A stretch of DNA of 64,000 nt, from contig NZ_LROY01000002.1 in NCBI RefSeq assembly GCF_001639145.1, forward strand, positions 652,501 through 716,500. The letters are read 5' to 3'. This DNA is from Microbulbifer sp. Q7. Lineage in GTDB: Bacteria; Pseudomonadota; Gammaproteobacteria; Pseudomonadales; Cellvibrionaceae. Each line of letters starts with the position of its first letter. Positions within the stretch are counted from its first letter, which is position 1. Under the pieces are notes generated by a model that made no database searches, had not been told where the DNA came from, and saw only the letters and a list, made by a program, of their open reading frames with translations. Positions 34,838-46,353 of the stretch are shown piece by piece. Both the position numbers and the translations under genes were made by a program.

Positions 34838-36101
34838 TCTGTGGTTGGTGCTGGCGCTGCTTGTGTTGCCGTTGGCTGTATGTATCGCCTGGCCCCTGTT
34901 GCGCTCGCAAACGCGGGGCGCACGGCCACCGGTGGAAAGCGCAAATCACAGTACGCAGGCCATGCTCTATCGGGAACATCTGGCTGAGCTGGAGGCTGCC
35001 CTCGAAAGTGGTTCGGTAGATGAGGCGCAGTATGCGTCGCTCAAGAATGAGTTGGCGCGCAAGCTGCTGGCCGAAGAGGGCGCTGCTTATCGGGTGTCAG
35101 CAGCCCGCAGCGGTGGCCGAGGACTGCTTTTCGCGCTGGCGTTTGCGCTGCCGTTTGCGGCTGTTGGCCTGTACTTCTCCTGGGGGGCGCATGACGACGT
35201 GGCGCTTTACCGGGATATCGCCGCCAGTCATTCGGGGCAATCCGATATGGTGGTGGAAGCCCGTATTACCCAGCAGCTGCGCGAGCGTGCGAGCACCCAT
35301 CCTCAAGACCTCTCCAGTCGCTATGCCCTTGCGCAACGCCTGCTGGTGAGCAACGACATTGAAGGCGCGGTGGCGCAGTACCGTTATATCGTGGCCCATG
35401 AGCCCGAGGCGGTGAACGTTCGTGCGGAGTTGGCGCAGGCGCTGTTTTTTGCCGGCGGCTCAAAAATGACTCCGGACGTGTTAAGTGAAGTGAACCAGGT
35501 GCTTGAGGTGCAGCCGAATAACACTACGGCGCTGGGTCTGGCCGGTATTGCGGCGTTCGATCGCAAGGATTACGGTGGTGCCAGGGCGTTCTGGCAGCGC
35601 GCTCTGGACCAGTTGACGCCGGGCTCCAATGCGGCGCAGGCCCTGGCAGCAGGGGTCGCGCGTGCGGAAAAGGCATTGCGGGGCGCGGGCGAGCAACTGG
35701 CGGCTGGAGAGGTGCCCTCTGATGTGCCGTCGCAGGGCGATGGCGACGATGTTGCCGATGAGGCCAGCCGTATCGCAGTGCAGGTCACGTTGTCAGGATC
35801 CGTTCAGCCCGCCCCGGATACGCCGGTATTTGTCTACGCACGTACCGCAGATAGCCCGATGCCGCTGGCCATAGTGCGCCTGACAGCGGGAGAGCTGCCG
35901 GCAGAGGTGGTGCTGGATGAGTCTCGCGCAATGATGCCCGGCCGCAGCCTCAGTACCGTCAATGAGGTGCAGCTGGTGGCTCGGCTTGCCATAGGCGGCA
36001 ATGCGCGCCCCGCGCCGGGAGACTGGCAGGGCGAAGTCAAAACCTTGTCCCGCGCCCAGTGGGGTAAGCCTGTCCACATCGCCATCGACCAGAAAATCTA
36101 G
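34830..36101 (+). CDS. ccmI: Cytochrome c maturation TPR protein CcmI
   Basis: A 423-residue membrane protein with two N-terminal helices (about 3-22 and 93-115) around a cytoplasmic loop, then a periplasmic TPR region (about 130-290; SSRYALAQRLLVSNDIEGAVAQYRYIV is one repeat). The C-terminal beta-rich domain (about 315-420, ISVQVTLSGSV-like) is the type seen in CycH/CcmI. It presents apocytochrome c to the heme lyase. The start overlaps ccmH. It is the last gene of the split maturation set. Confidence 0.9.
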   Translation: MIDLWLVLALLVLPLAVCIAWPLLRSQTRGARPPVESANHSTQAMLYREHLAELEAALESGSVDEAQYASLKNELARKLLAEEGAAYRVSAARSGGRGLLFALAFALPFAAVGLYFSWGAHDDVALYRDIAASHSGQSDMVVEARITQQLRERASTHPQDLSSRYALAQRLLVSNDIEGAVAQYRYIVAHEPEAVNVRAELAQALFFAGGSKMTPDVLSEVNQVLEVQPNNTTALGLAGIAAFDRKDYGGARAFWQRALDQLTPGSNAAQALAAGVARAEKALRGAGEQLAAGEVPSDVPSQGDGDDVADEASRIAVQVTLSGSVQPAPDTPVFVYARTADSPMPLAIVRLTAGELPAEVVLDESRAMMPGRSLSTVNEVQLVARLAIGGNARPAPGDWQGEVKTLSRAQWGKPVHIAIDQKI

Positions 36102-36327
36102 TCGAAACGGGTGTAGAGGTATCGCGGCTCTTTCCCCGCAATGGGGAGGAGTCGGTCAAAAATAGCGCTGAAACCGCGCCCGCAGCCATGTACAATCGGC
36201 GGTTTGCAAAAACAAACTGGCGATCCGGCAGCGTGGCTGTCTGGTCCTCCCTGAGATGACAACGAAGAGCGTTCGGCGGCGGTAAAAGTGACCGTACGGA
36301 CGCCGGGTATTACCGAGTTTCAAGACC

Positions 36328-39300
36328 ATGCGTTTGAAGTGCATCAAGCTGGCCGGATTCAAGTCCTTTGTCGATCCGACCACCGTTTACTTCCCCTCCA
36401 ACCTCAGCGCCGTGGTCGGCCCCAACGGCTGTGGTAAGTCCAATACCATCGACGCGGTGCGCTGGGTAATGGGTGAATCCTCCGCGAAAAACCTCCGCGG
36501 CGACTCCATGACTGACGTCATCTTTAATGGCTCCAGCGGCCGCAAGCCCGTGGGGCAGGCCTCCATCGAACTGGTGTTCGACAATTCTGCCGGCAAACTG
36601 ACCGGTGAATACGCGGCATTCAGCGAAATCTCCGTAAAGCGCAAGGTGACCCGTGACGGGCAGAACAACTACTACCTGAACGGTGAGAAGTGTCGCCGCC
36701 GGGATGTGACGGACTTGTTCCTGGGGACCGGTCTCGGCCCGCGCAGCTATGCGATTATCGAGCAGGGCATGATCTCCAAGCTCATCGAGGCCAAGCCCGA
36801 AGAGCTGCGCGTATTCATTGAAGAGGCCGCAGGCATCTCCAAGTACAAGGAGCGCCGCCGCGATACGGAAAATCGTATGCGCCGCACCAAGGAAAACCTG
36901 GAGCGATTGACCGATATTCGCGACGAGCTGGATCGCCAGCTGTCCCGCTTGGAGCGGCAGTCTGCGGCTGCAGAGAAGTACAGCCGCTTCAAGGAAGAAG
37001 AGCGTACCCACAAGGCGCACCTGCAGGCGCTCAAATACAAAGACCTGGACGATCAGGCCAAGGCCAAGCAACAGCAAATTGGCGAACTGGAGCTGACCGT
37101 CGAAGAGTTGGTGACTCGTCAGGTCAGTTGCGATACCGGTATCGAAGAGCAGCGCGTGGCGTATCACGATCTGTCCGATGCGTTTAACGAGGTACAGGGC
37201 CGTTTTTACTCGGTGGGCGCCGATATTGCGCGTCTCGAGCAGAGCATTTCCCACGCACGCGAGCGCAACAATCAGTTACAGACCGACTTCTCACGTACCG
37301 AACAGGAATACAGCGAGTCCCAGTCCCTGCTGGCGGCGGACCAGGAAAAGGCCGTCGAGTTTGATGCTGAGCTCGAGGTCATCGTGCCGGATCTGGAAAT
37401 GGTGCAGGCCGCGGAGGAAGAATCTGCGCAAATGCTGCTGACCGCTGAAGACCAGATGCGCGACTGGCAGAACGAGTGGGACCAGTTCAACCAGGGCGCC
37501 TCCGGTTCCCGGCAGAAGGCCGAAGTGCAGCAGTCTCGGATCCAGCACCTGGAAACCTCCACCCAGCGCCTGCAGGATCGCATCAGCAAGCTGCAAACAG
37601 AACTAGAGAGTCTGTCCGGCGCCGGTGATGACGGCGAGCTGGAACAGCAGAACGAAGAGTTGGCAGAACTGGAAATGCAGCTGGCGGAGTTGCGTGAATC
37701 CATTGCCGAGCAAGTTGAACAGCTGGCGGCCTTGCGCCGTCAGGAAACAGATATCGCCTCCGAGCTGGACAAAGAGCGCCTGCAATTGCAGACCAGCCGT
37801 GGGCGGCAGGCCTCTCTGGAAGCCTTGCAGCAGGCGGCTCTGGGGCAGGGCAAGTCGGTGGCAAACTGGCTGGAGCAGCAGGCGCTGCACCAGCGTCCGC
37901 GCCTGGCGGATCAGATCAGTGCGCAATCCGGCTGGGAAACCGCGGTTGAAACCGTCCTCGGCGCCCAACTGCAGGCGGTATGTATCGATCAGATCGAGTC
38001 GCTGCAGGAATCCCTCGCCAGCCTCGACGGTGGTCAGGCGGTGTTTGTCGATGGCCAGCACGTCAACGCAAGCGCGGATGGCAGCCTGCCGAAACTGTCC
38101 GCCGTGGTGGAAGGGCCCAGCTCCCTGACTGGCCTGATCGATGGCATTTATACCGCCGAAGATCTCACCGCCGCTCTGACGCAACGCGCCCAGTTGCGCG
38201 CAGGGGAATCCATCGTTACCCGCGATGGCCTCTGGGTTGGCCCCAACTGGCTGCGGGTCAGCCGCGGGACCGATGCCGAGTCTGGTGTGCTTGCGCGCAA
38301 ACAAGAGTTGGAAAGCCTGGAAGTCTCCCTGGCAGAGTGCGAAGGGCGTATCGAAGAGCTCACCGGGCAGCGGGAGCAGCTGCGCAGCCGCGCCGATGCG
38401 TTGGAATCTGGCATCGAGCAATCCCGTAATAATGCGGAACAGTTGAACCGTCGCACCGGTGACTTGCGCAGCCAGTTATCGGCCCAGCGCGCGCGTCAGG
38501 AACAGATGGACGAGCGCCGTCGTCGTATCGAAGCGGAAATCAGCGAAGTCAAAGAACAGAAAGAGATGGAGTCTGAAGCCATCTCTGAAGCGCGTATTGA
38601 ACTGCAGGAAGCCGTCGAGGCGATGAGTGATGATACCGATCGTCGCGAATCCCTTCTGGCGCGCCGTGAAGAACTGCGTGAGGCGTTGGATGCGGCACGC
38701 CAGCGGGCCCGTGAAGACAAAGACCGGTCCCACGAGCTGGCCATGCGCGAGCAATCGGTGCGCACCCAGAAAGTGTCCTTGGAGCGTACCCTGCAGGTGC
38801 TGCGCGAGCAGGTTGAGCGCTTGCAGGAGCGCCGCGAGCAACTGAAACTGCAGATGGAAGAGGCCCAGGACCCGTCGCAGGACTTCCAGGCAGAACTCGA
38901 AGAAAAGCTCGCTCAGCGTATCGATGTCGAAAATGAGCTGGGCGACGCGCGCAAAAAACTTGAAGAAGTGGAATCCAGCCTGCGCAATCAGGAGCAGGAA
39001 CGCCACAAGGCGGAGTCCGCGTTGCAGGGCGTGCGCGCCCAGCTGGAGCAACAGCGCCTGGTGGCACAAACTCTGGAGACCCAGCGCAATGGGCTGGTAG
39101 AGCAGCTGCGCGAGACTGATCACGATGTCGAGGCGCTGCTGGAGGAACTCCCGGAAGAATTGACCATCGAAGCAGTGCAGCAGGATATTGAGCTGGTGGC
39201 TGCACGGATTTCCCGTCTGGGGCCAATTAACCTGGCGGCGATTGACGAGTACAAGCAGGAATCGGAGCGCAAGAACTATCTTGATCGCCAGTACGAGGAT

Positions 39301-39831
39301 CTGACCGACGCCCTGGAGACCCTGGAAAACGCCATTCGTCGTATCGACAAGGAAACCCGCACCCGTTTCAAGGAGACCTTTGACCAGGTCAATAGCGGGC
39401 TGCAGGAACTGTTTCCGAAAGTGTTTGGCGGTGGCCATGCGTACCTGGAGTTGACCGGCGACGATTTGCTGGATACCGGTATTGCGATCATGGCGCGGCC
39501 GCCCGGCAAGCGAAACAGCACCATTCATCTGCTTTCGGGTGGTGAAAAGGCACTGACGGCGATCGCTCTGGTGTTCTCGATCTTCCGTCTCAACCCCGCA
39601 CCTTTCTGTATGCTGGACGAGGTGGATGCACCCTTGGATGACGCCAACGTCGGACGCTATGCGCGCATGGTGAAAGAAATGTCCGCGCATGTGCAGTTCA
39701 TCTACATTACCCACAACAAGATCGCCATGGAAATGGCCGATCAGTTGCTGGGTGTAACCATGCACGAGCCGGGCGTCTCTCGCCTGGTGTCGGTCGATGT
39801 GGAAGAGGCGGCGGAGCTGGCGTCCGCATAA
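36328..39831 (+). CDS. smc: Chromosome partition ATPase SMC
   Basis: Full-length SMC of 1167 residues. The N-terminal head has Walker A GPNGCGKSN (31-39). It continues as a long coiled coil (about 170-500), a hinge (about 510-660), a second coiled coil (about 670-1000) and the C-terminal head with LSGGEKALTAIAL (near 1068) and Walker B FCMLDEVDAPLDDAN. It compacts and segregates the chromosome together with ScpA and ScpB, which are not in the window. Most Gammaproteobacteria of the enteric type use MukB instead, so SMC here fits a pseudomonad-like or Cellvibrionales lineage. zipA follows by 105 bases. Confidence 0.97.
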   Translation: MRLKCIKLAGFKSFVDPTTVYFPSNLSAVVGPNGCGKSNTIDAVRWVMGESSAKNLRGDSMTDVIFNGSSGRKPVGQASIELVFDNSAGKLTGEYAAFSEISVKRKVTRDGQNNYYLNGEKCRRRDVTDLFLGTGLGPRSYAIIEQGMISKLIEAKPEELRVFIEEAAGISKYKERRRDTENRMRRTKENLERLTDIRDELDRQLSRLERQSAAAEKYSRFKEEERTHKAHLQALKYKDLDDQAKAKQQQIGELELTVEELVTRQVSCDTGIEEQRVAYHDLSDAFNEVQGRFYSVGADIARLEQSISHARERNNQLQTDFSRTEQEYSESQSLLAADQEKAVEFDAELEVIVPDLEMVQAAEEESAQMLLTAEDQMRDWQNEWDQFNQGASGSRQKAEVQQSRIQHLETSTQRLQDRISKLQTELESLSGAGDDGELEQQNEELAELEMQLAELRESIAEQVEQLAALRRQETDIASELDKERLQLQTSRGRQASLEALQQAALGQGKSVANWLEQQALHQRPRLADQISAQSGWETAVETVLGAQLQAVCIDQIESLQESLASLDGGQAVFVDGQHVNASADGSLPKLSAVVEGPSSLTGLIDGIYTAEDLTAALTQRAQLRAGESIVTRDGLWVGPNWLRVSRGTDAESGVLARKQELESLEVSLAECEGRIEELTGQREQLRSRADALESGIEQSRNNAEQLNRRTGDLRSQLSAQRARQEQMDERRRRIEAEISEVKEQKEMESEAISEARIELQEAVEAMSDDTDRRESLLARREELREALDAARQRAREDKDRSHELAMREQSVRTQKVSLERTLQVLREQVERLQERREQLKLQMEEAQDPSQDFQAELEEKLAQRIDVENELGDARKKLEEVESSLRNQEQERHKAESALQGVRAQLEQQRLVAQTLETQRNGLVEQLRETDHDVEALLEELPEELTIEAVQQDIELVAARISRLGPINLAAIDEYKQESERKNYLDRQYEDLTDALETLENAIRRIDKETRTRFKETFDQVNSGLQELFPKVFGGGHAYLELTGDDLLDTGIAIMARPPGKRNSTIHLLSGGEKALTAIALVFSIFRLNPAPFCMLDEVDAPLDDANVGRYARMVKEMSAHVQFIYITHNKIAMEMADQLLGVTMHEPGVSRLVSVDVEEAAELASA

Positions 39832-39936
39832 TGAGCAAGCAGTGTTGTTTTAAGCGGGTGGACCCGGTGGATTACAACAGGTGGAATCTGGGCCTGCAGA
39901 TTCGTCGGATGTCGGCTTAGGGAGAGGGAAGCAACA

Positions 39937-41367
39937 ATGGATAACTGGCTGATCAATTTGCTGGCGCTGATTCTGCTCGCGGTGGTGGTGGATGGTGCGC
40001 GCCGTGCCTACCTCAAGCACCGCGATACGGTAAAAGTTTCCCGCAATCTGACCCGATCCATGCGTCGGGACCTGGACGGCCGCGACGAGGATATTCTCTC
40101 CGCCCCGCGCGCCTCGCATACCCCGCCGGGCACCGGCTCTCCGTCGGCTGAGCCACATACCGTCAGCAAGTCCCAGACTCGGGGCGCTACGGAACTCGCC
40201 GATTCCGAGCTCGAGTACATCGATCCGGAAGAGGCCGAAAAGCGACGCCAGATTTCTGCAGAATTGCCCGGCAGTGTGCGTGTGGTACAGCGCCGCAAGC
40301 CCGAGGACGCCACGCAGGTGAACCGTCAGGTTCAGCAGAACTTTCAGTCCTCCCGCAAGCCGTTGGCTGGCAGTAAGCCCGAGCGCCGGGAGGAAGAGTC
40401 TGCAACGGTGGATGCCGGAGTGCGTGCGGGCGTGCCCGAACAGGCTTCTCTCAACTTGGAGGAGCAGGTGCCGATGCTGATGGATTCCATTGTCGACGCG
40501 CCGTTGGAGCGCGGTCTGGAGCGCGGTCTGGAGGGGGGTGTGGAGCAGCCTCGCGAGCACCTCAGTGCTGAAGCAGCTGCTGACGAACCTGTGGTGGAGG
40601 CGACAGACCCGGAGATGCCGTTGTCCGAGGAGCTTGTTGTCACGGACCGTCGGGAGCCCTCCCTGGACGAAACCGTGAGCCTAGAGTCTCTGCAAGCCAT
40701 GCCGGAAAAGGACGACTATTCCGGCAGTGAAACAGCGCCTGCCGAGCAAGGCACCACCGCCTCTACCGGCTGGTCGGCACCAGATCTCAAGCTCCCCGAG
40801 CTGAAATTCCCCGATCTTAAAAAAGCGGTTGCCCCGTCTCGCGAAGCGCGCGCGGCAAAGCCAGTGGACGCTGTCGCAGGCAGCACTGACAGAGCGACTA
40901 CCCGAGGCGCAAGCCGCAAGGACCGCGATGTGGAAGAAGTCCTGATTTTGAACATCATGGCTCCCGCAGGTGACTGCTTTGAGGGAAATGATTTGTTGCG
41001 GGTGCTGCTGTCCAGTGGTTTGCGATTTGGTGAAATGAACATTTTCCATTACCACTGTGGCGAGGCGGGCGAGGGCCCTGTGCTATTTAGCCTGGCCAAT
41101 GTCGTCGTGCCGGGTACTTTCGACATGTCCGAGATGGAGGAGTTCACCACCCCGGGAATCAGCCTGTTCCTGGCGCTACCCGCGGAAGTGGAGGCTCTGA
41201 AAGCTCTCGACACGCTGCTCACGACCGCGCGTTACATCGCGGAGCAGCTGGGCGGTGAACTGAAAGACGAAAATCGCAGCGTGTTTACCGCCCAGACCGC
41301 GGAACACTATCGCCAGCGCGTGATGGAATTTCAGCGGCGCAAGGCGCTGGCCCGCGCACAGGCCTGA
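39937..41367 (+). CDS. zipA: Cell division protein ZipA
   Basis: Divisome protein of 476 residues. An N-terminal membrane anchor (about 4-18) is followed by a basic patch (RRAYLKHRD), a long charged disordered linker (about 40-325) and the C-terminal FtsZ-binding domain (about 330-465; LILNIMAPAGDCFEGNDLL, FHYHCGEAGEGPVLFSLAN). It tethers FtsZ to the inner membrane and is found only in Gammaproteobacteria. The linker is acidic and Glu/Ser/Ala-rich with a short ERGLERGLEGG repeat (about 188-198), and it is longer than in E. coli (328 residues in total). The smc-zipA-ligA order is conserved in pseudomonads. Confidence 0.95.
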   Translation: MDNWLINLLALILLAVVVDGARRAYLKHRDTVKVSRNLTRSMRRDLDGRDEDILSAPRASHTPPGTGSPSAEPHTVSKSQTRGATELADSELEYIDPEEAEKRRQISAELPGSVRVVQRRKPEDATQVNRQVQQNFQSSRKPLAGSKPERREEESATVDAGVRAGVPEQASLNLEEQVPMLMDSIVDAPLERGLERGLEGGVEQPREHLSAEAAADEPVVEATDPEMPLSEELVVTDRREPSLDETVSLESLQAMPEKDDYSGSETAPAEQGTTASTGWSAPDLKLPELKFPDLKKAVAPSREARAAKPVDAVAGSTDRATTRGASRKDRDVEEVLILNIMAPAGDCFEGNDLLRVLLSSGLRFGEMNIFHYHCGEAGEGPVLFSLANVVVPGTFDMSEMEEFTTPGISLFLALPAEVEALKALDTLLTTARYIAEQLGGELKDENRSVFTAQTAEHYRQRVMEFQRRKALARAQA

Positions 41368-41452
41368 GCCTGCCCAAGCCGAAACCCAGGCTCTGGCGCC
41401 CGGCGCTGGGCCTGGCTCCCCACCGGCAAGAATTCCCTGTTTTTGCGAATAG

Positions 41453-43492
<2,040 letters not shown>

Positions 43493-43725
43493 TCTTCCCG
43501 GCCGCCTGTTTTCTGCACAAAGTGTTGGGTGGATAGACACTGGGAATCGACCCGCGTGGCATTGGCGTTCCGCTGATACCGAAAATGCGATCGGATTACG
43601 AATTTGTCGCTCGCCCGCTGTAGAATTCTGATTGCTGCGCCGTTACAGTTGACTGAATTAGTTTTTTGAATTGGCTAGCTGGCAACCGGACTGTGTTGCG
43701 GTGGCGGCGTAGGGGTTAGCGCAGA

Positions 43726-44160
43726 GTGATTCAGGGCGATCAGGAATCCATTGTTTACGGCTGTATCAAAGACAGTAACAGCCTTTCCGGCGGCAGTGAC
43801 CGCCGTCGGGTTAATCGGGAAGCCGTGCTGGCTCTGCCCAGTGCGGACGAGTGGCCGTTTCTTTGCCGCGATATGTTTGCCGTCCCCACCATCAAGATGA
43901 AGCAGTCGCAATACCAGACCGATGTGATCCATTTTGGTGCCTCATACCGCGCCGTGGAATACGAGTGGAATCACTGGATCCAGAAATTCGAAGAACTTCT
44001 GCAAAGCATGTACTGGGTGTCGGCAACGGTGCATCTTGAAACCGAGCTATCGGGTACCCATTCGTTTACCTGGGAGGCTGCCGGTCTCTATCACGAGCCG
44101 GGCTGTGGCGACATGCAGGTGCGCTGTGAGTGGACCCAGGAAGGCCGCGTCAGCATGTGA
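43726..44160 (+). CDS. Conserved-looking protein of unknown function
   Basis: A 144-residue protein I do not recognise. There is no signal peptide or membrane helix. The C-terminal half is rich in aromatic residues and reads like a beta-sandwich (VSATVHLETELSGTHSFTWEAAG, split here only for description), with two Cys near the end. The start is GTG 43726; the next Met is about 50 residues in. Codon use matches the neighbours, and the gene lies alone between ligA and fumC with 230 and 114 bases on its sides. Confidence 0.6.
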   Translation: MIQGDQESIVYGCIKDSNSLSGGSDRRRVNREAVLALPSADEWPFLCRDMFAVPTIKMKQSQYQTDVIHFGASYRAVEYEWNHWIQKFEELLQSMYWVSATVHLETELSGTHSFTWEAAGLYHEPGCGDMQVRCEWTQEGRVSM

Positions 44161-44274
44161 CGCGCACGTTTCGCACACTATCCTGTGACACTGTCCTGTT
44201 GAGTGTATTCTGGCCGGCCATACTGAACAGCGCTGTTCCTTCCATTCAGTCTACCGATCGACCGGGGGTGCCCC

Positions 44275-45720
44275 ATGTCCGACAGCCTGCCTGAAAACCC
44301 GTCTGAAGGCCCCTCTGAGGGCCCATCTAAAGAACCACAAAATTTCCGCATCGAAAAAGACAGCTTGGGTCAAGTGCCAGTGCCCAAGTGGGCGCATTTC
44401 GGCGCACAGACGCAGCGCGCGGTCGATAATTTTCCAGTAAGTGGGTACACGTTGCCGGTCGAGTTTTTGCGAGCGGTCGTCGCGATTAAAAAAGCCGCTG
44501 CGGAGTCGAACCAGTACCTTGGCCTGCTCGACGAAGCGCTGGCTGAGGCGATTGTCCAGGCATGCGACGGACTCAACGCTTCCGATTATGCCAAGCAGTT
44601 TCCCGTGGATGTGTTTCAGACAGGCTCCGGCACCAGCACCAATATGAATGTGAATGAGGTGCTCGCCCATATCGCCTGTGCGCAGAGCGGTTTGAATGTC
44701 GGGGCCAACGACCACGTCAATATGTCCCAGAGTAGCAACGACGTAATTCCCACGGCCATACACCTGTCTGCCCTGCTGGCGCTGCAAAATAAACTGTTGC
44801 CGGCACTGGTGCACTTTATTGATGTGGTCCAGGAAAAGGCGAAGTCGTTAGATGGGGTTGTTAAAACCGGGCGTACTCACCTGATGGATGCGGTGCCGAT
44901 TACCCTGTCGCAGGAGCTGCATGCTTGGGCGGCCCAGATTCGTTTGTGCAAGGAGCGCATTGAAGCCGCGTTACCGCGCCTTGAACAGCTGGCACAGGGG
45001 GGCACCGCGGTGGGCAGTGGGCTCAATGCTCACCCGGAGTTTGCTGAAGTGTTTGCCCGCCGGTTGAGTAGTGAATGCGGTGTCTCATTGCGCCCGGCAG
45101 AAAATCTGTTCACTGCCATCGCCTGTCAGGACACGGCGGTTGAGGTTTCCGGACAACTGAAAACCCTTGCTGTCGCACTGATGAAGATTGCCAATGATTT
45201 GCGCTGGATGAACAGCGGCCCACTCGCCGGTTTCGGTGAGATAGCATTGCCCGCACTGCAGCCAGGCAGCAGTATTATGCCCGGCAAGGTCAATCCGGTG
45301 ATTGCGGAGTCCATTGCCATGGTGGCGGCGAAGGTGATGGGTAACGACACCACCATTACCGTAGCGGGGCAAAGTGGAAATTTTCAGCTGAACGTGATGC
45401 TGCCGGTTATCGCTTTTTCCCTGCTGGAAAGCATTCGGACCCTGGCGAGCAGCACCCGATTATTGGCGGATAAGGCCATTGCCGGATTCAGTGTCAATGA
45501 AGATCGCATACAGCAAGCGCTGGCGAGAAACCCCATTCTGGTGACTGCGCTGAATCCGGTCATTGGTTATGGCAAGGCGGCAGAGATTGCCAAAGCCGCC
45601 TACACCAGTGGGCGGCCTGTGCTTGAGGTGGCGGTGGAGATGACGGACCTGTCGAAGAGCGAGCTGGAGCAGTTGCTCGACCCTGCGCGACTGAGCCGGG
45701 GAGGAATTGTGGGTGGTTAG
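44275..45720 (+). CDS. fumC: Class II fumarate hydratase FumC
   Basis: Oxygen-stable fumarase of 481 residues that interconverts fumarate and malate in the TCA cycle; the active form is a tetramer in the cytoplasm. Substrate-site motifs are SGTSTNMNVNEV, KTGRTHLMDA and the superfamily signature GSSIMPGKVNPV (near 331). The first 20 residues are a low-complexity addition with a PSEGPSEGPSKEP repeat that FumC proteins normally lack. The core begins at about residue 22 (FRIEKDSLGQVPVP). A start inside that extension cannot be excluded, but no better ribosome-binding site is visible. Confidence 0.94.
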   Translation: MSDSLPENPSEGPSEGPSKEPQNFRIEKDSLGQVPVPKWAHFGAQTQRAVDNFPVSGYTLPVEFLRAVVAIKKAAAESNQYLGLLDEALAEAIVQACDGLNASDYAKQFPVDVFQTGSGTSTNMNVNEVLAHIACAQSGLNVGANDHVNMSQSSNDVIPTAIHLSALLALQNKLLPALVHFIDVVQEKAKSLDGVVKTGRTHLMDAVPITLSQELHAWAAQIRLCKERIEAALPRLEQLAQGGTAVGSGLNAHPEFAEVFARRLSSECGVSLRPAENLFTAIACQDTAVEVSGQLKTLAVALMKIANDLRWMNSGPLAGFGEIALPALQPGSSIMPGKVNPVIAESIAMVAAKVMGNDTTITVAGQSGNFQLNVMLPVIAFSLLESIRTLASSTRLLADKAIAGFSVNEDRIQQALARNPILVTALNPVIGYGKAAEIAKAAYTSGRPVLEVAVEMTDLSKSELEQLLDPARLSRGGIVGG

Positions 45721-45754
45721 CGGTCGGCCGGTGGGTTGCAATCGTTGACCGGGA

Positions 45755-45877
45755 TCAGCCAAACAGCAGAATGCCCAGCAGGATACTGCCGACAAACAGC
45801 ATCATACATTCCACCCAGATGGCGAGCTTGCGTAGAATGGCCCTGTCTTCGCGACGGTAAAGCAGACGTTTTTGCAT
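45755..45877 (-). CDS. 40-residue single-helix membrane protein
   Basis: A short gene too small for most gene finders. The ATG at 45877 is preceded by AAGGAGGACAGG, a near-perfect ribosome-binding site at 7 bases. The product has a basic start (MQKRLLYRREDRAILRK) and one hydrophobic helix (about 18-39, with WVECMMLFVGSILLGILLFG), then a TGA. The positive-inside rule predicts the N-terminus in the cytoplasm. It lies opposite the end of fumC, in the gap before the next small gene. I do not recognise a family. Confidence 0.65.
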   Translation of the reverse strand: MQKRLLYRREDRAILRKLAIWVECMMLFVGSILLGILLFG

Positions 45878-46113
45878 GACCTGTCCTCCTTGTTGGCAGA
45901 CGATCAGCGGGTTCGCACCGCGGTTTCGTTGACAGCGTGCGGTGGATGCTGCACGATTCTGCGCCGTGTATGGCGCCCGACCTTAAGGTCCTCGCCTGTG
46001 TACACAAGGTCTTTCGAGTGGCCGCGAGTGCAGGTGAGTCTCTATATTGATAAGGATAGTGTTGTCCAGCTGCGCCGACCAATCATCCATTTTCCAGTCA
46101 AAGTGTGTCTGTT

Positions 46114-46320
46114 ATGGCCTCAAAACGCCGCCGCTCATTTGTTACCAGTGTGCTGGCCTGCATCGCATTTATCGCTGCGGCCATCTGGAGCTGGGATCTT
46201 CCGGTTGCCGATCTGCTCAGCTATCTGGTGTTGCTGCTGGTTTTTCTGGTGGTGATCGTGGCCGTGGCCTTCGGGTTTGGTGCGCTGCTGAACTGGTTGC
46301 GCAATCGTCGCAATAAATAA
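46114..46320 (+). CDS. Small two-helix membrane protein
   Basis: A 68-residue protein with a basic start (MASKRRRSF), a first hydrophobic helix (about 8-27), a short loop (WDLPVADLL) and a second, longer helix (about 32-56), ending in LNWLRNRRNK. A GTG at 46105 would add three residues. Function is unknown. It ends exactly where the open frame of the AraC regulator begins, so the two may be cotranscribed. Confidence 0.6.
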   Translation: MASKRRRSFVTSVLACIAFIAAAIWSWDLPVADLLSYLVLLLVFLVVIVAVAFGFGALLNWLRNRRNK

Positions 46321-46353
46321 GTGATTTCAACGGATCGGACTGCCAGCCCCAGA

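Noticed and set aside
38476..39765. A 429-codon minus-strand frame inside smc
   Set aside because: It mirrors the coiled-coil codons of smc, and its product is a low-complexity Leu/Gln/His string with no family features.
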